A stretch of DNA of 64,000 nucleotides. Source: Streptomyces chattanoogensis. GTDB lineage: Bacteria; Actinomycetota; Actinomycetes; Streptomycetales; Streptomycetaceae. This document shows positions 43,378-51,636 of the stretch, piece after piece. The number at the start of each line of letters is the position of its first letter. The stretch's first letter is position 1. The notes beneath the pieces are model-generated. The model saw nothing but the letters and a program-made list of their open reading frames with translations, did no database searches and was not told the DNA's origin. A program made the translations under genes and the position numbers. The stretch lies in the NCBI RefSeq assembly GCF_001294335.1, contig NZ_LGKG01000079.1, forward strand, positions 1 through 64,000. Direction: 5' to 3'.

Positions 43378-44196
43378 TCAGGGGCGGATGGCCCCCGGAG
43401 TGACCCCGAAGTAGCGCTTGCAGATGCGGGTCAGATGCGACTGATCGGCGAAGCCCGTAGCGGCCGCCACTTCGGCCGGCCGCTGCCCGGCCAGCAGCAG
43501 GCGGCGAGCGCGGTTGGCGCGCAGCCGCAACAGGTAGGCGTGCGGCGGCAGCCCGTATGCCTGGCGGAAGGCGGCGATGAGCGAGGCCCGCGGCATGCCC
43601 GCCGCCGCGCTGAGCTCCGCGACGGTGACGGCCTCGGCCCAACGGTCATGCAGCAGCTGCCGGGCCAGATCCGGACCGCGGTGCGCATCTTGCGGCGTGC
43701 CGACGGCGGACACCCGGCCGGTACGGGCGTGCCGACGCAGCAACGCGCCCAGTCCGTCGAGCAGCAGGGACTCCGCGGACAGGGGATCGCCCGCGCGCTC
43801 CTGCTCCCGGTGGACGTGGCGCAGCCGGGCGAACAACGTGGCATCCCGCACGGCCGTCTCCGGAAACCAGACATCCGCAGCGCCCAGGCGCTCGCGGGCC
43901 AACTCGTCGACGAGCGCCGTGGCGAAATAGAACATCCGGTACCGCCAGCCGGACTCGTCGGCGGCGAAACCGGTGTGCACCTGCCCAGGATTGAGGACCA
44001 CCAACTGCCCGGCCGGAACCACGACCTTGCCGCCGGCCATGTGCAGCCCCTCCGCGCCCTGCTCGATGACGCCTACGGACAGCTCCTCGTGGCTGTGCCG
44101 GTCGAAGGCGAAGCGCTCGAAACGAGCAGCCAGCAGATCCACCTGCGGACTGCCGGCTGCGACCCACAACCGAGCATGCTCGCCTCCCGATCCCAT
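43378..44196 (-). CDS. AraC family transcriptional regulator with cupin sensor
   Basis: The 272-residue protein has an N-terminal cupin-like sensor (HSHEELSVGVIEQGAEG, then LNPGQVHTG) and a C-terminal AraC domain with LSAAAGMPRASLIAAFRQAYG and FADQSHLTRICKRYFGVTPG. The pattern is that of AraC proteins controlling small-molecule or carboxylate transport. ATG 44196 is chosen since the N-terminal beta strands begin soon after. It is transcribed in the same direction as, and upstream of, the lactate-permease-like gene (150-bp gap), and is divergent from the small membrane protein at 44495, so it may control both. Confidence 0.88.
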   Translation of the reverse strand: MGSGGEHARLWVAAGSPQVDLLAARFERFAFDRHSHEELSVGVIEQGAEGLHMAGGKVVVPAGQLVVLNPGQVHTGFAADESGWRYRMFYFATALVDELARERLGAADVWFPETAVRDATLFARLRHVHREQERAGDPLSAESLLLDGLGALLRRHARTGRVSAVGTPQDAHRGPDLARQLLHDRWAEAVTVAELSAAAGMPRASLIAAFRQAYGLPPHAYLLRLRANRARRLLLAGQRPAEVAAATGFADQSHLTRICKRYFGVTPGAIRP

Positions 44197-44494
44197 CAGC
44201 GCATGCTCGCAGACAAGCATCCACCGGCATATGGCCCTGCTCACAGCCCCGGCAGAGACCACCCGCACCTCTCACGAGCCACTGCCGCTCCCTTTCCATC
44301 AGGTGAGTGGTCTTGGCCGTTCAGGCCGTCAAGCGTCGAGTGCACCAGGCATGTTGGCGGACTCGCCACTTCCACGGAACATCGCAACGGACTGTGCGGC
44401 CGACGCTTCGCGTCACATCGCGCGGGCCCATGTCGTCGTACTGCCGAGACACTTCCCACCCACCGCCGCAAGGCAGAGAAAAGGGGACCGCGCG

Positions 44495-44935
44495 ATGGCC
44501 ACAAAGACGACGGCAGAACACCGCAGCCTCACGTTCCTGAGAGTCGTGATCACCCTGCAGACTGCGGCCATTTTCTTCCAGGCGGTCACCGCCGGACTGC
44601 TGCTGTCCTCGTCCTACGGCGAGGTACTGCACAGCGCCGGAGCGCGCGTGATGTACGGCGCATCGATGGTGTACGTGCTCGCCGCAATCCTGGCGTGGCG
44701 GCCGGGCGGCGGCGCGCCCCGCCCCATCCTGTACGCGTCGGGCTTCCTCGTACTCGCTTCGGTGCAGGTGGCGCTGGGCATCGCTCACGTGCCGTCGCTC
44801 CATGTCCCCCTGGGCGTCCTGATGTTCGGCCTGAGCATGCTGGCGCTGGGCCAGGCGCTGTCCGCCCGCATCAAGCCGGCCATCGCCCAGCGCGGCACCG
44901 CCCACGGCTCCGGAGAACCGAGCGGTGGGGCGTAG
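44495..44935 (+). CDS. Four-helix integral membrane protein of unknown function
   Basis: The 146-residue protein has about four transmembrane helices: LTFLRVVITLQTAAIFFQAVTAGL, VMYGASMVYVLAAILAW, LYASGFLVLASVQVALGIAH, and VPLGVLMFGLSMLALGQAL. It resembles DoxX-/DUF-type small actinobacterial membrane proteins, though I cannot name the family. ATG 44495 follows AAGGGGA. It is divergent from the AraC gene and may be a partner of the transporter locus. Confidence 0.78.
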   Translation: MATKTTAEHRSLTFLRVVITLQTAAIFFQAVTAGLLLSSSYGEVLHSAGARVMYGASMVYVLAAILAWRPGGGAPRPILYASGFLVLASVQVALGIAHVPSLHVPLGVLMFGLSMLALGQALSARIKPAIAQRGTAHGSGEPSGGA

Positions 44936-45339
44936 AACAGGCAAGTGCGGTGCTGCTGCACTGGAGTGCAAGGTATTGCCGATGTCTTCCCAGGCCCCGT
45001 CGTCGTTGACCGAGTCGGCTCGTACGCGGGCAGGTTGGCCGGGCGGTACCGATCTGCCGAATCTCAGTGTCTCCAGCCACCACGGCGCCGCCGGAGAACG
45101 GGTCCTGTGTGCCGCATATCAGAGACGTACCTGTCAAGAGAATCCGTCGTTTTAGTCAAGGCGCGCCACATCGAGCGGTGCGCTGAGCGGGGCGTCGGTG
45201 GGCGTCGTACTACGGACCACTTGCGCCCGGGCAACAACAAGCGGTCTCCAGCCGTGAGAAGCATCGTTGCACTGCACGGGCCTTCGGACGAGACCACGGC
45301 GATCCCAGACGGGACACCGCCGGAAGGGAACGAACGACC
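44936..45339. other. 404-bp intergenic region, no gene
   Basis: The sequence shows no supported ORF or RNA. Its 3' end carries the ribosome site GGAAGGGA before the GTG start of the CHRD gene. On the minus strand there is a TTGACA at 45130-45135, but no well-placed -10 box. Confidence 0.45.
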
Positions 45340-46149
45340 GTGACATCCCAGCGCACCGCTCGCCTCGCCGCCCTCTGTGTTCTGCCTGCCGTCCTGGTCC
45401 TCTCGGGTGCCGCCGCCCCGGCTACCGCCGGGGAGAAGGCGTACCAGATCAACCTGAACCAACTGAACGGATCCCAGGGCAAGGGCACGGCAATGCTCAG
45501 TCTCCACGGCACCCGGCTGACCGTGAAGATCGAGTCGGAGGGGCTTGTGCCGGGCCAGCCACACGCACAGCATCTCCACGGCTCCACCGACGGCCATGAC
45601 TTCCAGTGCCCGGACGCAAGCGCCGACACGGACGGCGACGGAATCATCAACAACACCGAAGCCACGGTGCATTACGGCGATATCAACATCTCGCTCACCA
45701 CCGACGGCGACACCAGCCCGAAGAGCGGGCTCGCCGTAGACCGTATGCCCAAGGCGGACGCCCAGGGGAACCTCTCCTACGAGCGCACCATCCCCGTGTC
45801 CCAAGACGTGGTCGATCACATCAAGGACCTCCACATCGTGCAGCACGGCATCGACCCGAACGGCAACAAGAAGTACGACTTCGGCGCGGGCAAGAGCGAG
45901 CTCGATCCCAAACTGCCCCAGGAGGCCACCGCGCCCGCGGACTGCGGAATTGTGGAGGGCGCGGCGGTCGGGTCCCTTCCCGTGGGAGGCGTGGAGACGG
46001 GCGGTGGGGCGCCCACAAGCGACGAGGGCCCCGGGGCCCTGGTGGGCGCCGGCGGGCTTGCCTGCGTAGCGGTCGCCGGAGCGCTGGTCCTGAAGTGCAG
46101 AAGGCGCTCGACCCCCGCTGCGGAGACGACTGAGCAGAGCGCCGCATGA
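45340..46149 (+). CDS. Secreted CHRD-like protein with C-terminal membrane anchor
   Basis: The 269-residue protein starts (GTG 45340) with a signal peptide (9-30). The central domain reads TAMLSLHGTRLTVKIESEGLVPGQPHAQHLHG and resembles CHRD domains of copper-handling or adhesive surface proteins; His residues in PHAQHLHGSTDGHDF could bind metal. DTDGDGIINNTE is a thrombospondin-3/EF-hand-like Ca-binding loop. A C-terminal helix plus basic tail (CVAVAGALVLKCRRR) would hold it in the membrane. It overlaps the next gene, a sortase, by ATGA. A plausible reading is that the sortase acts on this or other exported proteins, but no LPXTG-like motif is visible. Confidence 0.8.
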   Translation: MTSQRTARLAALCVLPAVLVLSGAAAPATAGEKAYQINLNQLNGSQGKGTAMLSLHGTRLTVKIESEGLVPGQPHAQHLHGSTDGHDFQCPDASADTDGDGIINNTEATVHYGDINISLTTDGDTSPKSGLAVDRMPKADAQGNLSYERTIPVSQDVVDHIKDLHIVQHGIDPNGNKKYDFGAGKSELDPKLPQEATAPADCGIVEGAAVGSLPVGGVETGGGAPTSDEGPGALVGAGGLACVAVAGALVLKCRRRSTPAAETTEQSAA

Positions 46150-46802
46150 GGGGCCGGGGCAAGCGCGAAGCCGTACTCTGCGCCGTTGCCGCTGCGATGG
46201 TGCTGCTCGGCGGATGCGGGGGCCAGACACCGGTCTCGCAGTCGCCTCCTGCCCAGCAGCAGCCCGCGCGGGGCGGTCAGGCCGCCCCGGGAGCGGGAAC
46301 GGGAGCTGAGAGTGGTCAAGGCGGTGCGCAGGAAACGGGGGGTGCTGCGGAGAAGTCGGCCCCACAGCGGATCTCCGTCCCGTCGCTCAACCTCTCGTCC
46401 ACCCTTGTGCCCTTGGGGCGGAAGAAGGACGGCACGATGGAAACGCCCGCCGACCCCGCCAAGGCGGGCTGGTACACGCCCGGCCCGGCTCCCGGTGAAA
46501 AGGGCCCGGCCGTCATCGCCGGTCATGTCACCTGGAACGGAAAGCCGGGGGTATTCCACCGGCTGTCCTCGTTGAAAGCCGGTGACACGATCGAGGTCGC
46601 CCGGACGGACGGGAAGTCCTCGAAGTTCACTGTCAGCCGCATCGCCCAGTACCCGAAGAACAAGTTCCCCACCATCGAGGTCTACAAGAACATCGATCAC
46701 GCGGGGCTGCGTCTGATCACGTGCGGTGGTCAGTACGACGCATCGCAGCACTACTACCCGGACAACCTGGTGGTCTTTGCCAACCTTGCCGGCGCGGAAT
46801 AG
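46146..46802 (+). CDS. Class F-like sortase (lipoprotein signal)
   Basis: The 218-residue protein has a lipobox (VLLGGC, Cys24), a Gln/Pro/Gly-rich linker (30-70) and a sortase barrel. The catalytic His127 lies in AVIAGHVTW and Cys193 in LRLITCGG; the order and spacing fit actinobacterial class F enzymes. The usual catalytic Arg after the Cys is not seen: the segment reads QYDASQHYYPDNLVVF, with Pro where many relatives have Arg (YRDN). It overlaps the CHRD gene by four bases, so the two are coupled. It should sit outside the membrane. Confidence 0.85.
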   Translation: MRGRGKREAVLCAVAAAMVLLGGCGGQTPVSQSPPAQQQPARGGQAAPGAGTGAESGQGGAQETGGAAEKSAPQRISVPSLNLSSTLVPLGRKKDGTMETPADPAKAGWYTPGPAPGEKGPAVIAGHVTWNGKPGVFHRLSSLKAGDTIEVARTDGKSSKFTVSRIAQYPKNKFPTIEVYKNIDHAGLRLITCGGQYDASQHYYPDNLVVFANLAGAE

Positions 46803-46806
46803 CACC

Positions 46807-46828
46807 GCGGCCGCCGTTGAGCGGCCGC
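46807..46828 (+). terminator. Hairpin after the sortase gene
   Basis: GCGGCCGC at 46807-46814 pairs with GCGGCCGC at 46821-46828 around a six-base loop, immediately after the sortase stop codon. It probably ends the CHRD-sortase transcript. Confidence 0.55.
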
Positions 46829-46952
46829 CGGTTTCCGCTCCAACGCCCAGAGCGGAGGGACGGCCAAGCCCCGCCCGGAGTGTCCGGACGGGGCAGGGGG
46901 GCGACTCAACCGCGGTGCGGCGGTCGCTCTCGGTGGGAAGGGCGCAGGGTAG

Positions 46953-47135
46953 CTAGACCACGGTTTCACTGCCGTCGGGCCATCTGATGTATGTCTCGCA
47001 GATGCTCTGCATCGTCTCGTGGTCCTCCCAGCAGCGCGTGTACTGCTGCCCCTGTTCGACCCTCCACCCGTCGGGCATGACCGCAGTGTCGGGCCCCGCG
47101 CCCACCCCAAAGCCCCACAGCCCCCCGTCCCGCAC
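46953..47135 (-). CDS. Small hypothetical protein
   Basis: The frame from GTG 47135 encodes 60 residues; a shorter version starts at ATG 47078 (MPDGWRVEQGQQYTRC) with 41. The sequence is protein-like, rich in Trp, Cys and charged residues: TRCWEDHETMQSICETYIRWPDGSE. The two cysteines in the conserved-looking part suggest metal binding or a disulfide. It is convergent with the CHRD-sortase operon and divergent from the Sel1 gene at 47277. Confidence 0.45.
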   Translation of the reverse strand: MRDGGLWGFGVGAGPDTAVMPDGWRVEQGQQYTRCWEDHETMQSICETYIRWPDGSETVV

Positions 47136-47276
47136 ACCACCGAGATTTCATCGGTATTTCAGCGCTCCCCACGACAGTTGGGACAGCAACGTGCAGAACA
47201 GCCAGCCACGCTGCGCCACGGCCGGGACTTCTGACCCGAGAGAACGGGATGGAACGGACGAGCGACCGGGGGACGG

Positions 47277-48686
47277 ATGGAAGAGGAAGAGCAGTACCAC
47301 ACAGCCGCAGAGGGCGGCGACCCGTTCGCCATGACCTGCCTGGCGTGGCTGCTGCAGGAGCGGGAGGATTTCTCCGGGGCCGAACAGTGGCTGCGGCGCG
47401 CCTCGGACGGCGGGTACGGCGAGGCAATGATGCGGCTGGGGGGTCTGCTCAAGGACCGTGGGGAGTTCGCCGAGGCGGAGCGCTGGCTGCGGAAGGCCGC
47501 AGACCTGGGGCACGCGGGCGCAGCGGGCGCTGTGGGATTCATGCTCCAGGAGCGCGACGACCTCGTGGGCGCGCAGGAGTGGTATCGGGCCGCGGCGAAT
47601 CGTGGCGACGCCTTCGCGATGTGGAAGTTGGGTCTCCTGCAGCAGCACAGGGGCTGCCCGCAGGAAGGGCAGCAGTGGTTGCAGAGAGCAGCCGACTGCG
47701 CGGGTGACATCCAGGTGCAGTGCGAAGCGATAAGGGACCTCGCACTTCTTGCGAGGCAACGCGATGATGCCACCGAGGCGGAGCGGTTGTTGCGCAAGGC
47801 CGTGGCGCTGGTGGCGGAGACGGATGAAGATCACGGGAAGGAAGCAGCCGCGCTCGAGGCCGACCTGCTGACTCTGCTGGCATCCGTGCTGCAGGAGCGC
47901 GGCGAGTCGGTCGAGGCCGAGACGCTGTACCGACGGGCTGCCGGCGCGGGTAACACCGCCGCGATGATCTCCCTGAGCGAGATGATGGAGCATCAGGAGC
48001 GCTCGGCCGAGGCAGGGGAGTGGCTACGGCGGGGGTCCGAGGCCGGGGATGTCCGCGCGATGCTCCTGTTGGCGAGCCTGCTGATGGAGTGGGGGGATTT
48101 CGCGGAGGCCGAGCCGTGGTGCCGGCGTGCGGCCGAGGCGGGGGTTCCGATGGCGATGGACCTCCTGGGCAGGCTGCTGCAGCGGCGGGAGGACTTCGCC
48201 GAGGCGGAGCAGTGGTATCGGGAGGCCGCCGAGTCCAGGGTCCAGAGCTCCATGGTCCGGCTGGCCTACCTTCTCGAACAGCGCGGCGCCCTGGCAGAGG
48301 CGCAGCAGTGGTACGCGAAGGCTGCCGCCGCCGGAGAGGACCTGGCCATGGTCAAAGCCGGCGCACTGGCGGAGAAGCAGGGAGACGCCGACGACGCCGA
48401 ACGGTGGTACCTGCAAGCCGCCCGGGCGGGGAACGTCTTCGGCATGTTCATGGTGGGTCGACTCGCAAGCAATCGCGGCGACTTGGAAGAGGCCGAGATG
48501 TGGCTGCGCAGGGCGGCCGCCGCCGGCAGCGCCAATGCCATGGCGGTGCTCGGCCTGGTGCTTGCCGTGCAGGGGCGAGTGGCCGACGGAGAGCAGTGGT
48601 GCAGGAAAGCGGTCGACGCCGGGGAGGCCAACGCTCTGGTCGACCTGAAGGCCGTCCTGGAAGCGCAGCGTGGTTTCGGGCACTGA
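47277..48686 (+). CDS. Sel1/TPR-repeat scaffold protein
   Basis: The 469-residue protein consists almost wholly of about 12 Sel1-like helical repeats of roughly 36 residues, with the core pattern AM..LG.LL..R.D..EAE.W.R.AAEAG (clear at EAMMRLGGLLKDRGEFAEAE and PMAMDLLGRLLQRREDFAEAE). Sel1 arrays are protein-binding solenoids. ATG 47277 is preceded by GGGGGA. Twelve bases separate it from the EACC1 gene, and the caspase at the end of the operon carries similar repeats. I read it as the sensor or scaffold of a three-gene regulated-proteolysis unit; this role is inference. Confidence 0.88.
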   Translation: MEEEEQYHTAAEGGDPFAMTCLAWLLQEREDFSGAEQWLRRASDGGYGEAMMRLGGLLKDRGEFAEAERWLRKAADLGHAGAAGAVGFMLQERDDLVGAQEWYRAAANRGDAFAMWKLGLLQQHRGCPQEGQQWLQRAADCAGDIQVQCEAIRDLALLARQRDDATEAERLLRKAVALVAETDEDHGKEAAALEADLLTLLASVLQERGESVEAETLYRRAAGAGNTAAMISLSEMMEHQERSAEAGEWLRRGSEAGDVRAMLLLASLLMEWGDFAEAEPWCRRAAEAGVPMAMDLLGRLLQRREDFAEAEQWYREAAESRVQSSMVRLAYLLEQRGALAEAQQWYAKAAAAGEDLAMVKAGALAEKQGDADDAERWYLQAARAGNVFGMFMVGRLASNRGDLEEAEMWLRRAAAAGSANAMAVLGLVLAVQGRVADGEQWCRKAVDAGEANALVDLKAVLEAQRGFGH

Positions 48687-48698
48687 ACAGGGAGAGCG

Positions 48699-49043
48699 AT
48701 GAAGGCGCACATCCGGCTGACGGGCGAGACGGCCTCGGCTGAACTGATCGGGCTGGCGGAGTGGCTGTCCCGTGAGGACGAGTTGCGTGGGCGGGCAGCC
48801 ATCGAGTCACCCGAGTCGCGCCCCGACCAGATGGGCTCGCTCGCCGAGGTCCTCGTCGTGGCTCTGGGCGTCCAGGGGGCCGGATCGGTACTGGCGGCCT
48901 CGCTGTCGGTGTGGATCAGGCACCGCCGTCCGTCGGCGGACATCGAGGTGACCGGCCCCGACGGACAAAGTGTCAAGATCACCCTGCGGGACGTCCCGAA
49001 GCCGGACCTGGAAGCCGTGCTGCGCAAAGCCCTGGAGCGGTGA
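48699..49043 (+). CDS. EACC1-type effector-associated adaptor protein
   Basis: The 114-residue protein matches the effector-associated constant component 1 (EACC1) domain pattern: LAEWLSREDELRGRAAI at the N-terminus, then a hydrophobic helix with SLAEVLVVALGVQGAGSV, SVWIRHRRP, and a beta pair VTGPDGQSVKITL. EACC1 is known from bacterial conflict systems in which it links a sensor to an effector such as a caspase. GGGAG lies a few bases before the ATG. Its stop codon is adjacent to the caspase start at 49044, so both products are translated together. It probably recruits the caspase by homotypic or heterotypic binding (inference). Confidence 0.82.
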   Translation: MKAHIRLTGETASAELIGLAEWLSREDELRGRAAIESPESRPDQMGSLAEVLVVALGVQGAGSVLAASLSVWIRHRRPSADIEVTGPDGQSVKITLRDVPKPDLEAVLRKALER

Positions 49044-50261
49044 ATGCGCCTGCCCGACCCCTCTCGGTCCAGAGCACTGCTGCTGGGCTTCGGCGCGTTC
49101 ACGGACCCCGGCCTGCCCGATCTGCCGGCTGTGCGGAACAACATCGACGACCTGGCGAGGGCATTCACCAGTCCGTGGGGCACAGCGCTCCCGGACGAGC
49201 ATTGTGTACGGCAGCGCGGCGAGGGCCCTGCGGACCTGGCGGACCCCGCCGTCATCGGATCCCGGCTGGTGGCTGCCGCCGACGAGGCCGATGACCTCCT
49301 GCTCGTCTACTACGCCGGTCATGGCCTGGTCGGCCCGGACGGCGAGCTGTACTTGTCCCTGCCCGCAACGTCCAGCAATCCCTCGCTCGTGGCCTGGACG
49401 GCCCTGCCGTTCGCCCTGCTGCGCCGTACACTGGCGAACGCCAGGGCGCACAACCGGGTACTCATCCTGGACTGCTGCTTCTCCGGCCTGGCCGTCGACG
49501 CGATGACCACCACCACGTCGGTGGTCGCGGGCCAGCTGACCGTGTCCGGCACCTGCACCCTGGCATCATCACCGGCGAACCGCCCTTCCAGCGCTCCCGT
49601 CGGCGCCCGCCACACCGCCTACACCGGTGAACTGCTTCACCTCCTCCAGCACGGCACCGATGACGCCACGGAGTTCCTCACCCTGCAGACCATTCACGAC
49701 CATCTCGCCCGAGTGCTGCCCAGCAAGGGCCATCCGCGCCCCGAACTGCGCAACACCCAGACGATCGGCCGTCTCGCGCTCGCCAGGAACCGGGCCCACT
49801 CCGACTCCGTCACCGGCGATCCGGCGGCAATGGTCAGGGAAGGCCATCGGATGGAGAGGCTCGGCGACACCGAGCGCGCCATGCGCTGCTACCGGGAGGC
49901 GGCCAACGCGGGGCGGGCCGAAGCCATGGGGAAGCTGGCACAGTTGCTGGAACAGGAGGGAAGCGGCGCGCAGGCGGGGCTCTGGCGCAGCAGGGCCGCC
50001 GAGGCCGGGGATCCCAGCGCCATGCACGCCGTGGGGGTCAGCGCATGGCACACGGGGAATCTCGCTGCAGCCAGGCGATGGCTCGGGAAGGCCGCCGAAG
50101 CCGGGGTAGCGGAGGCGGCGGACGACTTGAACAGGCTGCTGCGGCGGACCGGTCGAGAGCCGTGGGAGGCGGATCCCCAGAGCCAACAGGTCCAGACACC
50201 GGGGCGGCCAGAGGACTGGGAACAGCATTCGAGGAGTTCGACGTGGAGTGACTCTGCGTAG
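49044..50261 (+). CDS. Caspase-like (C14) protease with C-terminal Sel1 repeats
   Basis: The 405-residue protein has a bacterial metacaspase-like p20 domain (about 8-235). The catalytic His93 lies in YYAGHGLVG and Cys145 in LILDCCFSG, with the usual beginning RALLLGFGAFTDPGLPDL and NNIDDLARAF. Residues 258-372 are three or four Sel1-like repeats (AMRCYREAANAGRAEAMGKLAQLLEQE and the following helix pair), similar to those of the scaffold at 47277. It is the third gene of the operon. I infer an effector that cuts cell proteins after activation, the scaffold or the EACC1 protein holding it in check. The trigger is unknown. Confidence 0.87.
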   Translation: MRLPDPSRSRALLLGFGAFTDPGLPDLPAVRNNIDDLARAFTSPWGTALPDEHCVRQRGEGPADLADPAVIGSRLVAAADEADDLLLVYYAGHGLVGPDGELYLSLPATSSNPSLVAWTALPFALLRRTLANARAHNRVLILDCCFSGLAVDAMTTTTSVVAGQLTVSGTCTLASSPANRPSSAPVGARHTAYTGELLHLLQHGTDDATEFLTLQTIHDHLARVLPSKGHPRPELRNTQTIGRLALARNRAHSDSVTGDPAAMVREGHRMERLGDTERAMRCYREAANAGRAEAMGKLAQLLEQEGSGAQAGLWRSRAAEAGDPSAMHAVGVSAWHTGNLAAARRWLGKAAEAGVAEAADDLNRLLRRTGREPWEADPQSQQVQTPGRPEDWEQHSRSSTWSDSA

Positions 50262-50992
50262 GCCCGCCTGGGCCGGCTCGTTCGGCTGATCGAGGGGACT
50301 CCTGCTACCTGCGCGCCGAACTCTCCGAACTCGCCGGAAACGCAAAGGAACGCGCGAGCCGGCCCCTCAGCCCGCTCCCGCTGATCACCTGGAACGGGGA
50401 CGTCGTACCGCTCAGTCCCGACCCGGCTGACTTCTCCTCACCCCGCCACCGGCCGAAGACCGCCACAGTAAGGGGCGCCACTGACGCCACCGACGCGATC
50501 ACGAAGTCGGAGTGGAGAGCCAAGACGTCGTTCGTTTGGCGTGAGGATTGTTGTGCTGGGCATGGCGAGTCCTGCTGAGCGGATGTCTGGCTCGGCCTGC
50601 CCCGAGCCGAGGGCCGTAGCACGCGCACCAGCCGCACATGTCGAAGCGCTGCAGCATCTGTGCACGACCGGGGCCAGTCGGATGGTTGGCCCATGTGCAT
50701 TCCTCGTTGATCGAATCCCGGATGTGGGGTGTGAGCTCGACATCGGCTCAGAAGAGGAATGGCGCCTGGAAGCCGGGAAGGGCGCGGACTCGATCGTCAT
50801 GGAGGCGTGAGGCCTCGCCCTCTCTTCGCCGTCCGGTCGGGCCTGCGTGCCTGGTTGGTTACCGGTGTCTTACGGGGCGTCCTCCCCGGTACCCCGACGG
50901 GGCGGCGTGCGGATTTGCTGTACGCATGACGGGCCGGCCGATCACGGTCGGCCCGGTTGCCCCGTTCAGATTGTCCCGTTCAGGAGGTCTTG
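50262..50992. other. 731-bp region with decayed coding signal
   Basis: No confident gene. A plus-strand frame near 50305-50460 reads YLRAELSELAGNAKE and ITWNGDVVPLSPDPADF, which looks like a gene fragment but has no start. An 89-codon frame from GTG 50541 to 50810 has no clear motif. The 3' end has the promoter and the ribosome site AGGAGG of the DM13 gene. Confidence 0.4.
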
Positions 50993-51559
50993 GTGTCCCG
51001 AGTTTCCCGCCGTACGACTGTGTCTCTCCTTCTCGTGCTGGTGGCTGTCGCCGGTATCGGGCTCTCTCTCTTCCAACCCTGGAAGGCGTTCACCAACACC
51101 TCGGTGAACGAGGAACTGCCCACCGCCTCCGCCCCCGAAGTGAAGGACCGGCCGCAGATGAACGACCACGCCGGGATGAAGGGCGGGGGATCGTCGATGA
51201 CCAGCACAAGGCCCAAGGACCTCGCCTCAGGCCGCTTCGTCACCCATGAGCACGACACCAGCGGCACCGCCCGTACGGTCAGGCTGCCGGACGGTGGCCA
51301 GGTGCTGAGACTGGAGGACCTCAAGACCTCCGAGGGGCCGGATGTACGGGTCTATCTTTCGGCCCGAGGCGCTGACGCGGCGAAGGCGGGGCTCGGTGAC
51401 GGGGCAGTCGCGCTGGGGAAGCTCAAGGGCAACCTCGGCAACCAGAACTACACCGTCCCGGCCGGCACGGACCTGCGGAAGTTTCGCAGCGCCGTGATCT
51501 GGTGCGAGCGGTTCTCGGTCTCATTCGGCGCAGCCGACCTCGTCCCGGTGACGGGCTGA
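50993..51559 (+). CDS. DM13-domain membrane-anchored protein
   Basis: The 188-residue protein has one N-terminal membrane helix (about 9-27), a low-complexity linker, then a DM13 domain (about 80-188). The latter begins at SGRFVTHEHDTSGTARTVRL and ends with SAVIWCERFSVSFGAADL, in which the Cys is conserved. DM13 domains are thought to carry electrons or bind haem at the surface. GTG 50993 follows AGGAGG at five bases. It should be outside the membrane. The partner is not visible. Confidence 0.88.
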   Translation: MSRVSRRTTVSLLLVLVAVAGIGLSLFQPWKAFTNTSVNEELPTASAPEVKDRPQMNDHAGMKGGGSSMTSTRPKDLASGRFVTHEHDTSGTARTVRLPDGGQVLRLEDLKTSEGPDVRVYLSARGADAAKAGLGDGAVALGKLKGNLGNQNYTVPAGTDLRKFRSAVIWCERFSVSFGAADLVPVTG

Positions 51560-51636
51560 CCCGTTGAACATCCGACCCGTCCCGGCCCTCGGCGCTGCCT
51601 GCCGAGTCCCTCCTCAGGGCGCTGTCACCGTCGCAG

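Noticed and set aside
46966..47427. Longer versions of the small minus-strand gene near 47 kb.
   Set aside because: They extend into the promoter of the Sel1 gene with no coding character; only the shorter 46953-47135 frame is protein-like.
50541..50810. An 89-codon plus-strand ORF before the DM13 gene.
   Set aside because: It has no convincing start or motif and its composition is shared by the antisense frame, so I left it within the uncertain region.
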